From Larkinella punicea (GTDB lineage Bacteria > Bacteroidota > Bacteroidia > Cytophagales > Spirosomataceae): 64,000 nt of DNA. Positions 48,429-57,373 of this stretch are shown here, piece after piece. The first letter of the stretch is position 1. The number at the start of each line of letters is the position of its first letter. The position numbers and the translations under genes were made by a program. Under the pieces are notes generated by a model. That model saw nothing but the letters and a program-made list of their open reading frames with translations, was not told where the DNA came from and did not search any database. The stretch spans positions 62,001 through 126,000 of the forward strand of contig NZ_QOWE01000018.1 of NCBI RefSeq assembly GCF_003334855.1, read 5' to 3'.

Positions 48429-51236
48429 ATGTTTCCTACTCTATCTCAGGAAAGTCTGCAATTACAGGAGAGCATTCGGCGCGGCACCGAATGGTTGAGT
48501 CTATACGAGGAACCCGAAAAACGGCTGAGTACGCTCGATGAACTGGGCAAGCTGCGCCGACGCGCCAAACGGCTCGAACAGGCCGCCAAAATGCGTCCGG
48601 CACTCGCCCTGTTTGGCATCAGTCAGGTTGGAAAATCGTACCTGGTTTCCAATCTGGCCCGCATTCCCGGCCACAATCTGTTGCAGATCGAATCGGCGGG
48701 AATACCGGCCGAAACCGTCCGGCAAATCACGGGACACGATGGCCCGATCAGCTTCATCGACGACATCAACCCCGTGGGGGGCGGAACCGAGGCCACCGGC
48801 GTGGTGACGCGCTTTACGACCTACCACCAGAACAACGAGGGCGGTTATTTGCTGCGGCTGCTGAACCAGTCGGACATCGTGAAAACCATGGCCATCGGGT
48901 ATCAATACAACATTATCAATTCGAAATACCCCGAAAAGCTCACGTTCGAGCAACTGGATCAACTGCAAAACCGCCTGGAACGGCAACGGCAGGCCACGAT
49001 TCAGCCGGGAATGACCGAAGACGACATCCTGGATTTGCGGGATTATCTATCGAAATATTTTCAGGGAATGGACCTCATCGGCACCTTGCGCCGATACAAT
49101 TACTGGGAGAAAGTGGCCGCTATTGCGCCCTATGTACGGCCCGGCGACCGCTGGGCCATTTTCGCCCCGCTCTGGCACGAAGACGTGTTCATGACCAACT
49201 TGTTCAACAAACTGAGTCAGGGGCTGATCGAACTGGGATTTGAGTCGGAAGTATGGGTTGGTCTGGAAGCCGTTGCGCCCCAGAAGCAAACGATTGTCGA
49301 CGTCATGCGGCTGTATGAAATGGACCAGACCGACAGTCAGCTCAACACTGTAACGGTGGTCACCCGCGACAAAAAGCGGATTCCGCTGACCCGGAGCATT
49401 CTGACCGGGCTGACTTCCGAGCTGGTGTTGCCCCTGCCCAAAGCCCTCGAAAACCACCCCAGCCGCCGGTTTCTGCAACACGCCGACATCCTCGATTTTC
49501 CGGGTGCGCGGAGCATGGAAGGCTCACCGGAAAACGTTTTTCAGCAGGAAACCGACGTTTCCAAGAAAATGGACCCGTTTCTGCGCGGAAAAGTTTTTTA
49601 CCTCTTCAATGCCTACAACGATTCGTTCGGCATCAGCAGCTTGCTTTTCTGCATGCACAACATGCAGTCGGAGGTGAAAGGCACGCTCAACATCAACAGC
49701 ATGATCAGCCAGTGGATCGGCATGAACGTGGGCCGCTCGGCGGAGGAGCGCGAAAAACGCGAACGCGTGCTGAACAACCTGGTACCGCTGGATGCCCGCG
49801 CTGGCGTCGACCGGATCAATCCGTTCTTTCTGGTGCTGACCAAGATCAACGTCGAGATCGACGAATGCGACCCCACCCGGGTGGGCCGCACGGACCTCTA
49901 CGACCACATCTGGGAAAAACGGCTGGAGCGGTTTTTCGACAAGGAATTCGACAAGGTTTCGACCGACAAATGGACGCGAAGCTGGAACGGCCCGAGCGAC
50001 AGTTTCAAAAACACGTTCATGATTCGCGACCCCCGGTATTGCAAAGTCTCCTACCAGATCACGGACGGCGTCGAAACCTACAACGAACGCTACACCCCGG
50101 CCTTTGCCGACATGGAACGCTCGTTTGTAAACAATGAACACACCAACCGGCACTTTCACGATCCGATGACAGCCTGGTATGAAGCCACGCAGCCGGGCCG
50201 GAACGGGATCGATTACCTGCTGAAATACCTGTTACCGGCCTGTCATCCGGCCATCAAACAGGAACAAGTCCGGGAAGCCCTGAATCGGGTGCGGCAGGAA
50301 GTGGGGGAAGCTTTGTGCCACCATTACGAGGGCGGATCGGTGGAAGAAAAACTCATCCGCGCCCGCGAACGCCGGGATCAGCTTCGCAAACCGGTCGGAC
50401 GGTTGATCAAAGAGAAAAAGTTTGGCCGCTTCCTGGCTTCCTTCACCGTCGCCGAGCAATTTGTGAACGGCAAAGAAAACAGCCTGTGGGACCGCGAGCT
50501 GGTTCGCCAGGTGATGAGCCAGCCCGATCTGTTTCTGAAACAGGCCGAATCGACCAGCGCGGTTACCAATGCTTCGGCAGACTCCGTCGACCTTGGTATT
50601 TTTGTGGATGGTATCCTGAATGTAGGATCCGTTAGTGAGGAACCCGCTCCCAAACCAGCACCGGGCTCGGTTTTGGCCACCCGCTATGCCGAAAGTCTAC
50701 TGGGGCAATGGGTGACGCAGCTCAAGCAACTGCGCAGCGACCGGCAGTTTCAGGGGCAGTTTGGTCTGGCCGAAAACGAGGTAACGATTCTGGTCGATGA
50801 AATGGAGCGGAGCATGGAACGCGACAGCCTGAAAGTCCGGGTTGCCGAAGACGTTAGCCCCTACATTCACCAATCCGATAACCTGGAAGTAGTTCTGACG
50901 CTGGGCCGGGCCGCCATCAACGACTTCGTCAATACGCTGGGCTGGTCGCGGGTGAGTGCCGACGACAAACTCAGAAACAAGGCCGTCTACCAGTCGGCGC
51001 CCAACGTGGTGGCTCCCATTTACGGCAATCCGTTGGCCGACGTGCCGGCGAAAAACCAGTTGACCACCACGGTGGACGATCCGTCGCGGGTTTTCTACAG
51101 CCAGTGGTTCAACGGTTTCGACAAGTCGTTTGAATACAACGTTTTGCGCGAAGCCAACCTGACCGACCCCGAAAAAGCCCGGGTGAATGGCCTGCTCGAC
51201 ACCATCATTAAAGACCTTGGTTACCAGTGCCAGTAA
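48429..51236 (+). CDS. srfC: SrfC-like P-loop GTPase
   Basis: 935 residues from ATG 48429; a GTG at 48384 would add 15 residues. Walker A/G1 is FGISQVGKSYLV (P-loop at 63-70), and a G3-like DxxG is DILDFPGARS (Asp356-Gly359). That wide separation with a large insertion is a feature of the SrfC/dynamin-like virulence-factor family. The C-terminal half is helical with many charged residues (REALNRVRQEVGEALCHHYE, RERRDQLRKPVGRLIKEKKF). The protein is cytoplasmic. In Salmonella and other bacteria SrfC is encoded with SrfA and SrfB; the same trio seems to be present here. A role as a regulatory NTPase of an effector complex is inference. Confidence 0.8.
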   Translation: MFPTLSQESLQLQESIRRGTEWLSLYEEPEKRLSTLDELGKLRRRAKRLEQAAKMRPALALFGISQVGKSYLVSNLARIPGHNLLQIESAGIPAETVRQITGHDGPISFIDDINPVGGGTEATGVVTRFTTYHQNNEGGYLLRLLNQSDIVKTMAIGYQYNIINSKYPEKLTFEQLDQLQNRLERQRQATIQPGMTEDDILDLRDYLSKYFQGMDLIGTLRRYNYWEKVAAIAPYVRPGDRWAIFAPLWHEDVFMTNLFNKLSQGLIELGFESEVWVGLEAVAPQKQTIVDVMRLYEMDQTDSQLNTVTVVTRDKKRIPLTRSILTGLTSELVLPLPKALENHPSRRFLQHADILDFPGARSMEGSPENVFQQETDVSKKMDPFLRGKVFYLFNAYNDSFGISSLLFCMHNMQSEVKGTLNINSMISQWIGMNVGRSAEEREKRERVLNNLVPLDARAGVDRINPFFLVLTKINVEIDECDPTRVGRTDLYDHIWEKRLERFFDKEFDKVSTDKWTRSWNGPSDSFKNTFMIRDPRYCKVSYQITDGVETYNERYTPAFADMERSFVNNEHTNRHFHDPMTAWYEATQPGRNGIDYLLKYLLPACHPAIKQEQVREALNRVRQEVGEALCHHYEGGSVEEKLIRARERRDQLRKPVGRLIKEKKFGRFLASFTVAEQFVNGKENSLWDRELVRQVMSQPDLFLKQAESTSAVTNASADSVDLGIFVDGILNVGSVSEEPAPKPAPGSVLATRYAESLLGQWVTQLKQLRSDRQFQGQFGLAENEVTILVDEMERSMERDSLKVRVAEDVSPYIHQSDNLEVVLTLGRAAINDFVNTLGWSRVSADDKLRNKAVYQSAPNVVAPIYGNPLADVPAKNQLTTTVDDPSRVFYSQWFNGFDKSFEYNVLREANLTDPEKARVNGLLDTIIKDLGYQCQ

Positions 51237-51256
51237 TCGGTTAGCCCGTTATTCTC

Positions 51257-53488
51257 ATGCCCGCCCACTACCCCATCTTCAGTACGTCGCTCTCCGCTTA
51301 CCGGCCGGTTATCTGGTTAGCGCAACCGGTTTACACGCGCTACAACCAGCTTCGGGATTTGCTCCGCAGCCGCCTGGGCGAAAGCTACGCGCAGCTTCTG
51401 GCCGAGCCGCTCATTCCACCGCCCTACGAACAGACGCGCACCGAAGCCCGCTGGTTTTCCGATAGTTTTCGGCAGGGAACGCCCTTACCCAACCTCATTC
51501 CCCCGGATCGCGCCCGTGTCAGCCAGTTGCTGGATGCACAGCTCTCCGCCATCCGCCAACTGGCGGATGAACTCGAACGGACTTCGCAGACGGAAAACCA
51601 GCAACTGGGCACCCTGTTGCGGCTCGCCGTCGAAATACCGGGGCCGGAATGTGTGCTGACCAACGGCGATCAGGCGGTTTTGGTGCTCTGGGGGTTTGAA
51701 TCCGATCGCAGCCGCCAGGAACGGTTTCGGGTCAATCAGTACCTCAAACACCAGATTCCCGAACCGCCAGCCGTGCCCCCGGTGGTGCCGCTGGCAACGC
51801 CCACGAATCCGGCGCTGACCTCCAATCCGACCCCGCCCCCGGTTCCGGTTCAACCGGTAGCGGACACCGTGAAAACCCGGCGGTGGTGGTGGGACTGGCG
51901 GTGGCCGCGCTGGTTCTGGTGGCGACGGCAAACCGACGGCCCGGTGGGTTGTGGGTGCATCGGCTGGCTGCTGGGTTTGCTGCTGTTGTTGCTCCTGCTG
52001 GGATTGTTATACTGGTTCTGGCCCGCGCAGTGGGGTCGGCCCGTTGGGGTGGGCGTACCGGGCGTCGAAACCGGGGCGGGCGAGATGCCCGAGTCGGGAC
52101 GAACCCTCAGCCCTCACTTGCCGGATCGGCCGCAGGGAATTGTGGCTCCCGTCGACTCAGCCCAGATTATTACCAACCCGCAGGACTCCCTGCAACGCCC
52201 GATTATTGGCAACCGGCTGAACGTCTTTTTGAAAAAGGAGGTCAATCTGGTCGCGTTTGTCAACAAAGTGAAAGCCAGTTATACCGACAACGAATTGCAG
52301 ATCGTGGCCTTCGATACCACCCTGAACGCCCTGCAAGTCCAGATTCCGACCGATCAGCGGGATGTCTGGCGCGACCGGCTTCAGAAAATGCCGGAAGTGT
52401 ACCTGGTTTTCGACGAAAGCCTGTTCCAGTCGAGCGGGCTGCCCAACGACCCGGATCTGGCAAACCGGACCAAGAACTGGTATTTCGAGGCCATTGGTGC
52501 TTTTGAAGCCTGGAATATTACCCGTGGCTCCGATCAGGTGACGGTGGCCGTGCTGGATGGCGGTTTTGATACGGGCCACCCCGAACTCCAGAACCAGATT
52601 GTGCAAGCCCGCAACATGACCGCCGAATCAGGAAAGATCAACACCGACAGCCCCATGGGTGGCCGACACGGAACGCACGTCGCAGCCACCATAGCCGGGC
52701 GGGCGGGCAATGCCGCAGGCACTTCCGGGATTGCGCCCAACTGCCGGGTCATGGCTGTTCAGGTAGGCACCGACAAACCGAGTACGCTAGCGATCGTTTT
52801 TGGCCTTCAATATGCCATTAAAAATGGTGCCCGCGTCATCAGTTTATCGCTGGGCCGCAGTATTCCGGCTGCCGCAGCGGCCAAACTGGCGGCTATGCCA
52901 GAAGCCCGGCAGAATGCCCTGCTGGCGAGTTACCAGCAAAGCCCGGCCTACCAAACCGAACGTCAGTTGTTCGAAACCCTTTTCGGCGAGGCTTCGCGCA
53001 ATGGCGTCGTCATCGTGAAAGCAACCGGCAACGAAAATATTCCGGCCGGTTTTGATCCGATGAACGATACGCCGTATACCATCAATGTGTCGGCGGATGG
53101 CCCACCCAACCAGGCAGGCGAGGTCGAACGCGCATCGTTCAGCAATTACGGCCCGCTGTCGACCGTGTCGGCGCCCGGTGTGCAGATTTACAACGCGGTG
53201 CCGGGTGGAGGCTACGACTACATGAGCGGCACGAGCATGGCCACGCCGATTGTGGCCGGTGGTGTGGCACTGATGTGTTCCCTGCGTCCGGACCTGAGCC
53301 CCGATCGAATCCGGGCTATTCTGGTAAAAACCGGCAATTCGCACCTGGGCGGGAGCGGCAAACACATCGGACCGCTCATTCAGTTACACAAAGCCCTGGA
53401 AGCCTGTCGGCTGGAGCCGAAGGATGCCTGTGCCGCGACGCTCGACAGTCTGAAACGGGAAATTGCCAAACTCAAACGCCAGCCCTAA
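51257..53488 (+). CDS. SrfA-like module fused to transmembrane subtilisin (S8) peptidase
   Basis: 743 residues. Residues 1-165 are the shared module of this cluster (VYTRYNQLRDLLRSRLG, LLAEPLI, ARWFSDSF, VLVLWGFESDR). A proline-rich linker leads to a striking Trp/Arg cluster (209-224) and one transmembrane helix (about 232-256). A region at about 320-400 resembles a subtilisin propeptide. The peptidase domain (about 420-720) has Asp434 in VAVLDGGFD, His471 in GGRHGTHVA, oxyanion Asn592 in KATGNENI and Ser660 in MSGTSMATP, so it is complete. With the module in the cytoplasm and no signal peptide, the protease domain would face the periplasm. It is 20 bases after srfC. Confidence 0.85.
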   Translation: MPAHYPIFSTSLSAYRPVIWLAQPVYTRYNQLRDLLRSRLGESYAQLLAEPLIPPPYEQTRTEARWFSDSFRQGTPLPNLIPPDRARVSQLLDAQLSAIRQLADELERTSQTENQQLGTLLRLAVEIPGPECVLTNGDQAVLVLWGFESDRSRQERFRVNQYLKHQIPEPPAVPPVVPLATPTNPALTSNPTPPPVPVQPVADTVKTRRWWWDWRWPRWFWWRRQTDGPVGCGCIGWLLGLLLLLLLLGLLYWFWPAQWGRPVGVGVPGVETGAGEMPESGRTLSPHLPDRPQGIVAPVDSAQIITNPQDSLQRPIIGNRLNVFLKKEVNLVAFVNKVKASYTDNELQIVAFDTTLNALQVQIPTDQRDVWRDRLQKMPEVYLVFDESLFQSSGLPNDPDLANRTKNWYFEAIGAFEAWNITRGSDQVTVAVLDGGFDTGHPELQNQIVQARNMTAESGKINTDSPMGGRHGTHVAATIAGRAGNAAGTSGIAPNCRVMAVQVGTDKPSTLAIVFGLQYAIKNGARVISLSLGRSIPAAAAAKLAAMPEARQNALLASYQQSPAYQTERQLFETLFGEASRNGVVIVKATGNENIPAGFDPMNDTPYTINVSADGPPNQAGEVERASFSNYGPLSTVSAPGVQIYNAVPGGGYDYMSGTSMATPIVAGGVALMCSLRPDLSPDRIRAILVKTGNSHLGGSGKHIGPLIQLHKALEACRLEPKDACAATLDSLKREIAKLKRQP

Positions 53489-53493
53489 CGCCT

Positions 53494-54891
53494 ATGCCCC
53501 GGCAACTGATTGCGATTACCCCCACCGCCGGCCTGCGCCCCGTTTTCGGTTCGAACGTTGGCGAAGGCGTCAAACGGTATCAGACCCTCCGGGAATTGCT
53601 GACGGTGGGCAGCAGCCATGCGGTTTTTGCCGAACCCGTTATCGAACTCGGTCAGATTCGCTGGTTTAGCGATCTGCCCGGTGCCATTCAGCCGTATCAG
53701 GAACTGTCACCCGAATGGCAGGCCAAATCCCGGGCGGTTTTGCGGTATTACACCGATCTGGCGTATGACCAGATTCAGCGCTACCACGACGCGGACGACC
53801 TGCACCGGATGCTGGCCGACTGCCTTGAAATTCCGCAGGTTAAAAACCTGTATCTGATTGGCAAACGCCCGGTTTTAATCCTGTGGGGTTTTCTGAGCAG
53901 TGATTTCAACCCCGCCCGCGGCCTGGTTCGCAAGCTGACGCAGCAGGCCGTTTCGCCCCGGATGATGCTCAACGCCAAAGTGGTGCAAGCCGCTGACCAG
54001 AAGCCGGTTGCCAACGCGACGGTCTCCCTGCACCACGGCGGGCAGACGTATAAACTGACGACCAGCACCGACGGTAACGTCAGTTTCCAGCAGATCATCC
54101 CCATCGATCCGCTGGTGTTTCAGGTGGAGGCCGCAGCCGATTCGTATGCCGTGGCAACCACCACGCTGACCAGCGAAAAAACCGTTGCTGACCTCATTTT
54201 TGACGGTTTCTATCCCCTCATCACCACCTTGACGTTGCACCCGCGGCTTGAAGAACACGCCATCCCGCTCCAGCTTATCGATCTTGTTACGAAAGAACCG
54301 GTCAACGGTGCCACCGTGCGGCTAACGACCGCCAATTCCGACCTTACCCAGACCAGTTCGGAAACCGGCCTGGTTTCCTTTGACCCGGTTTTGCTGTTGG
54401 CCGGGGAAAAAGCATTGGTTTATGTGACGCATCCGGATTTTGCCGACGAGCGCCTGGAACTGGCGGCCGGGGACCCAACCCACGTTGTGGAACTGAATCC
54501 ATCCGGGCTTCGGGGTCGTCGCGGGGCATTCAGCGTCAATCTCCGCTGGTTTTCGACCGACGACCTGGATCTGTTCGTTTCTGACCCCGGCGGCAACCTG
54601 CTCAATTACCAGCAACGGGAAGTGAATTTCAAAGACCACCTCGGAATTCTGGATCTGGACGCCAACGCCGATGACGATTCGGCCACGACCGAACCGCAGG
54701 AAAACGCCTATTGGGAGAAAGCACACGCCGGGTATTACACCATCGAGGTTTCGTTCTATAAACGCCGTTCGCCGAAAGGGCAGGCCGTTCCGTTCGAGAT
54801 CACGGTTCAGCACGGCAACCAGCAGTACATCCTGCAACGGGAGACATCCAAAGAGGGCGAACGTGTTTTTGTGGACCGGTTTCACCTCTGA
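53494..54891 (+). CDS. SrfA-like module fused to beta-domains with DUF2135-like C-terminus
   Basis: 465 residues from ATG 53494 (MPRQLIAITPTAGLRPVF), 5 bases after the protease stop. Residues ~12-155 are the shared module (VGEGVKRYQTLRELL, FAEPVIELGQIRWFSDLPG, LEIPQVKNLYLIGKRPVLIL). Two Ig/CNA-B-like repeats follow (about 160-330: NAKVVQAADQKPVANATVSL, IPLQLIDLVTKEPVNGATVR). A C-terminal domain of about 115 residues has FSTDDLDLFVSDPGGN, DLDANADDD and ENAYWEKAHAGYYTIEVSFY, as in DUF2135, a putative calcium-binding beta sandwich. There is no membrane helix. It may be a soluble scaffold or substrate-binding partner of the two membrane paralogues. Confidence 0.75.
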   Translation: MPRQLIAITPTAGLRPVFGSNVGEGVKRYQTLRELLTVGSSHAVFAEPVIELGQIRWFSDLPGAIQPYQELSPEWQAKSRAVLRYYTDLAYDQIQRYHDADDLHRMLADCLEIPQVKNLYLIGKRPVLILWGFLSSDFNPARGLVRKLTQQAVSPRMMLNAKVVQAADQKPVANATVSLHHGGQTYKLTTSTDGNVSFQQIIPIDPLVFQVEAAADSYAVATTTLTSEKTVADLIFDGFYPLITTLTLHPRLEEHAIPLQLIDLVTKEPVNGATVRLTTANSDLTQTSSETGLVSFDPVLLLAGEKALVYVTHPDFADERLELAAGDPTHVVELNPSGLRGRRGAFSVNLRWFSTDDLDLFVSDPGGNLLNYQQREVNFKDHLGILDLDANADDDSATTEPQENAYWEKAHAGYYTIEVSFYKRRSPKGQAVPFEITVQHGNQQYILQRETSKEGERVFVDRFHL

Positions 54892-54997
54892 CCGCTCAAA
54901 AAAACGGCCGACCGTGATAACCTTTTTTACGGACTGGCATCAATAGACATCCGGGCGCTCCCGGCGCTTTACCAAACCATCAGAAAGCCTTTTCCGC

Positions 54998-56614
54998 ATG
55001 AAACGCGAACTCCTTACGACCCCCCTGAAACGCATTCGGCCGGTATTTTTTAATGTGGGTGAAAACGTCAAACGGTATGAACAGGTACGCGGCCTGTTTG
55101 TCGGCGGCCACGACCGGTTGTTTGCCGAACCCCTCGTAACGGGGGCTGGCCGCGACGAAATTACCTGGTACGGGGAGTATCCCGGCGATTTTCGGACGCT
55201 GGCGTCGTATTCGCCCGAGGAACAACAACAGCTTCTGCCGATCCTGAACGAGCAGGTCAACTACCTGTTTCGCGACATCATCCGGTATATCAAAAAAGGG
55301 CCGGGGCAATATGACCGGGCCAGCTACCGGAATCTGCGCCAAAGTGTCGAGAGCTTTCTGGAAGTGCCTTCGACGGAACACATTCTGGTGTTCAACACGC
55401 CCGACGGCCCCCGGTTTACGCTGACCAATTGGGGGTTTATGTTCGAAACGGAAAAACCCGAGCGCAACATCATCCGAAAACTGGTGCCGTTTGGCGTCAC
55501 GCCCGTGGTGGTCAGGGCCATGTATCGACCGACGAACCTGCCCGCAGCCAACGAACCGCTGGCGGTTGAGTTTGAAACCCATAAACGGACACTTACGACC
55601 GACGAACAGGGCCTGTTAACGATTGCGGAGGTTCCGTATCTGAGCGAAATAACGGTGTATCAGCAGGACGCGGGTGGGCAGCCGGTGAACAGGCAAACCG
55701 TCTTCGTGGATGAGCGAAATCCGGCGGAACCGTATCCGGTTTTGCTCGAACGGCTGCCGTTTTCCATGTTTTTCCGGGTGGTAGACCAGCACGGGCGGGC
55801 GGTTCCCAAACACCACATCCGGCTCGATTATCAGGGAATGCAACTGCCCGCACAAGCTGACGAACAGGGACGGTTGCTGCTGAACAATACCTATTATGGC
55901 GAAAGTGTGCAGTGTTACGACCTCGTCGATAAGAAAGAGCCGCTGGTCAAGACCTACGTCCACGAACGCGGCCAGACCGACTATGTAATTCCGGTTTTTA
56001 TTCCCGACCCGCTCAAACCGGTGAAGCGCGGCCTGGGTTGTCTGGGATTGCTGCTGGGACTGCTGGTGCTGCTGGTGGCCGGGCTAATTGCCTACTACTA
56101 TTTTGCGTATGACGAAAAACCGCTCTCCCAGAATCAGTTGAACGCATCGGTACGGGGGCATAAAAACCGCCTTTCAGCCCCGGACAGCCTGAACGCCGTC
56201 GCCCCTGATTCGACCGCCGTGTCCCCGGATACCCGGAACGAAGCCGGCCCGGAAATTCACGATGACATTGCGCTATCTCAATGCAATGGCGGGCAGGACG
56301 GGCAGGATTATCAAAGCCCTGACATCAAGGTGGTGATTGCCGAATACGATCTGGGCAAGGAAGATGCCACGTTCGCGCTGGACTACTACACCGATGCCGT
56401 CCCGGATCAAATCGAGGTATTTGAAGGCCGCAAAGATGATATCGATGAGGATTCAAAACCGCTGTTCATTTACTACGGCAGCACGATCTACGACAGTTGG
56501 TCGCGGGCATCGATGCAGCAACTCATCAAAACCAAAAGCCAGTATGTAACGGTTCGGGTAACGGGGCAAACCATCTGGAATTACCGGGTCAATTGCCCAC
56601 TGAACCATCAGTAG
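54998..56614 (+). CDS. SrfA-like module fused to beta-domain and transmembrane C-terminal domain
   Basis: 538 residues. Residues ~10-165 are the shared module (FNVGENVKRYEQVRGLF, LFAEPLV, ITWYGEYPGDFRTLASYSPE, LTNWGFMFETEKPERNII). Two carboxypeptidase-regulatory or Ig-like segments follow (about 170-335), then a transmembrane helix (about 345-370) and a Ser/Pro-rich linker. The C-terminal extracytoplasmic domain (about 425-538) has GQDGQDYQSPDIKVVIAEYD and DYYTDAVPDQIEVFEGRKDD, and I do not recognise it beyond a beta-sandwich look. It is the last gene of the cluster and ends before a strong terminator. A 106-base gap separates it from the previous gene. Confidence 0.7.
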   Translation: MKRELLTTPLKRIRPVFFNVGENVKRYEQVRGLFVGGHDRLFAEPLVTGAGRDEITWYGEYPGDFRTLASYSPEEQQQLLPILNEQVNYLFRDIIRYIKKGPGQYDRASYRNLRQSVESFLEVPSTEHILVFNTPDGPRFTLTNWGFMFETEKPERNIIRKLVPFGVTPVVVRAMYRPTNLPAANEPLAVEFETHKRTLTTDEQGLLTIAEVPYLSEITVYQQDAGGQPVNRQTVFVDERNPAEPYPVLLERLPFSMFFRVVDQHGRAVPKHHIRLDYQGMQLPAQADEQGRLLLNNTYYGESVQCYDLVDKKEPLVKTYVHERGQTDYVIPVFIPDPLKPVKRGLGCLGLLLGLLVLLVAGLIAYYYFAYDEKPLSQNQLNASVRGHKNRLSAPDSLNAVAPDSTAVSPDTRNEAGPEIHDDIALSQCNGGQDGQDYQSPDIKVVIAEYDLGKEDATFALDYYTDAVPDQIEVFEGRKDDIDEDSKPLFIYYGSTIYDSWSRASMQQLIKTKSQYVTVRVTGQTIWNYRVNCPLNHQ

Positions 56615-56643
56615 TAATGCGACGAATACAAACCGTGCATAAA

Positions 56644-56682
56644 CAAAATAGCCTGCCAAAGTTTATTTGGCAGGCTATTTTG
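56644..56682. terminator. bidirectional terminator, 17-bp stem
   Basis: 56644-56660 and 56666-56682 (CAAAATAGCCTGCCAAA and its complement) pair perfectly around a 5-base loop, with A/T-rich outer arms on both sides. It closes both the SrfABC-like cluster and the convergent polysaccharide locus. Confidence 0.92.
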
Positions 56683-56711
56683 AATGGAATAAAATTCTAA
56701 ACAGGTTCCAT

Positions 56712-57362
56712 TCAAAACTTTGCTTTTAAGCAAATATCCCCGTTGTTACTAATTCCCAACTTTATGCTATTTAGTTGAGAAATCGCCTTATTTCTGGAAT
56801 TATATAGATTGACCGATGCCGCCGTTAGTTCGTTTGAAACTTCGATCAGACACAACCCACCAACAAAAAGCCCTAACCCGCCCAACACTTTGGGCAGACT
56901 CCGTTTTGTATACGCCACCTGAACGTCGGCAACATTTGGATTGGTTGGTGTGCGTATGCCCCGGACAATTGAAGTGGCTGGATTCCCTTTGATACCAATG
57001 TAACCGATAACCAGACCCGAAACCGCCACAACCGGACCAATTGGTTTTAGCACATTTCCAAACTGGAACCTTTTTCTGGCTTTGGGGACAGATTCCAATA
57101 GCTGGCTTATGGCAGAGTTCGACAATTTGGCCCCATTTTGGTAGACGGTGGTGGCAAACAAGTGTCGTTTAGCGCGTAATGTATCATCCAGTTCAGGGGC
57201 CGTAAAGTTCTTTAGGGCTTCTGATACACCTCTTTCCTGGAACCGTTTAACATACCTGAGAGCTGAGTTATTCCCATTCCAACTAGCCTGGCCCGGCGCA
57301 GTGGTTTGAGCCAGGGTGGGCAGAGCCATCAAAATTATAAAGAAGGATACAAGTTGTTTCAT
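56712..57362 (-). CDS. secreted/membrane protein of unknown function
   Basis: 216 residues with a signal peptide (MKQLVSFFIILMALPTLAQ). Two glycine-rich hydrophobic stretches (GPVVAVSGLVIGYIGI and VLGGLGLFVGGLCLIEV) may cross or insert into a membrane. The C-terminus SIKLGISNNGDICLKAKF looks like a final beta strand. It is the last gene of the minus-strand locus, 11 bases after the Wzi-like gene, so it is probably cotranscribed. No known domain; an outer-membrane or periplasmic accessory role in polysaccharide export is only a guess. Confidence 0.6.
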   Translation of the reverse strand: MKQLVSFFIILMALPTLAQTTAPGQASWNGNNSALRYVKRFQERGVSEALKNFTAPELDDTLRAKRHLFATTVYQNGAKLSNSAISQLLESVPKARKRFQFGNVLKPIGPVVAVSGLVIGYIGIKGNPATSIVRGIRTPTNPNVADVQVAYTKRSLPKVLGGLGLFVGGLCLIEVSNELTAASVNLYNSRNKAISQLNSIKLGISNNGDICLKAKF

Positions 57363-57373
57363 AAATTATCTAG

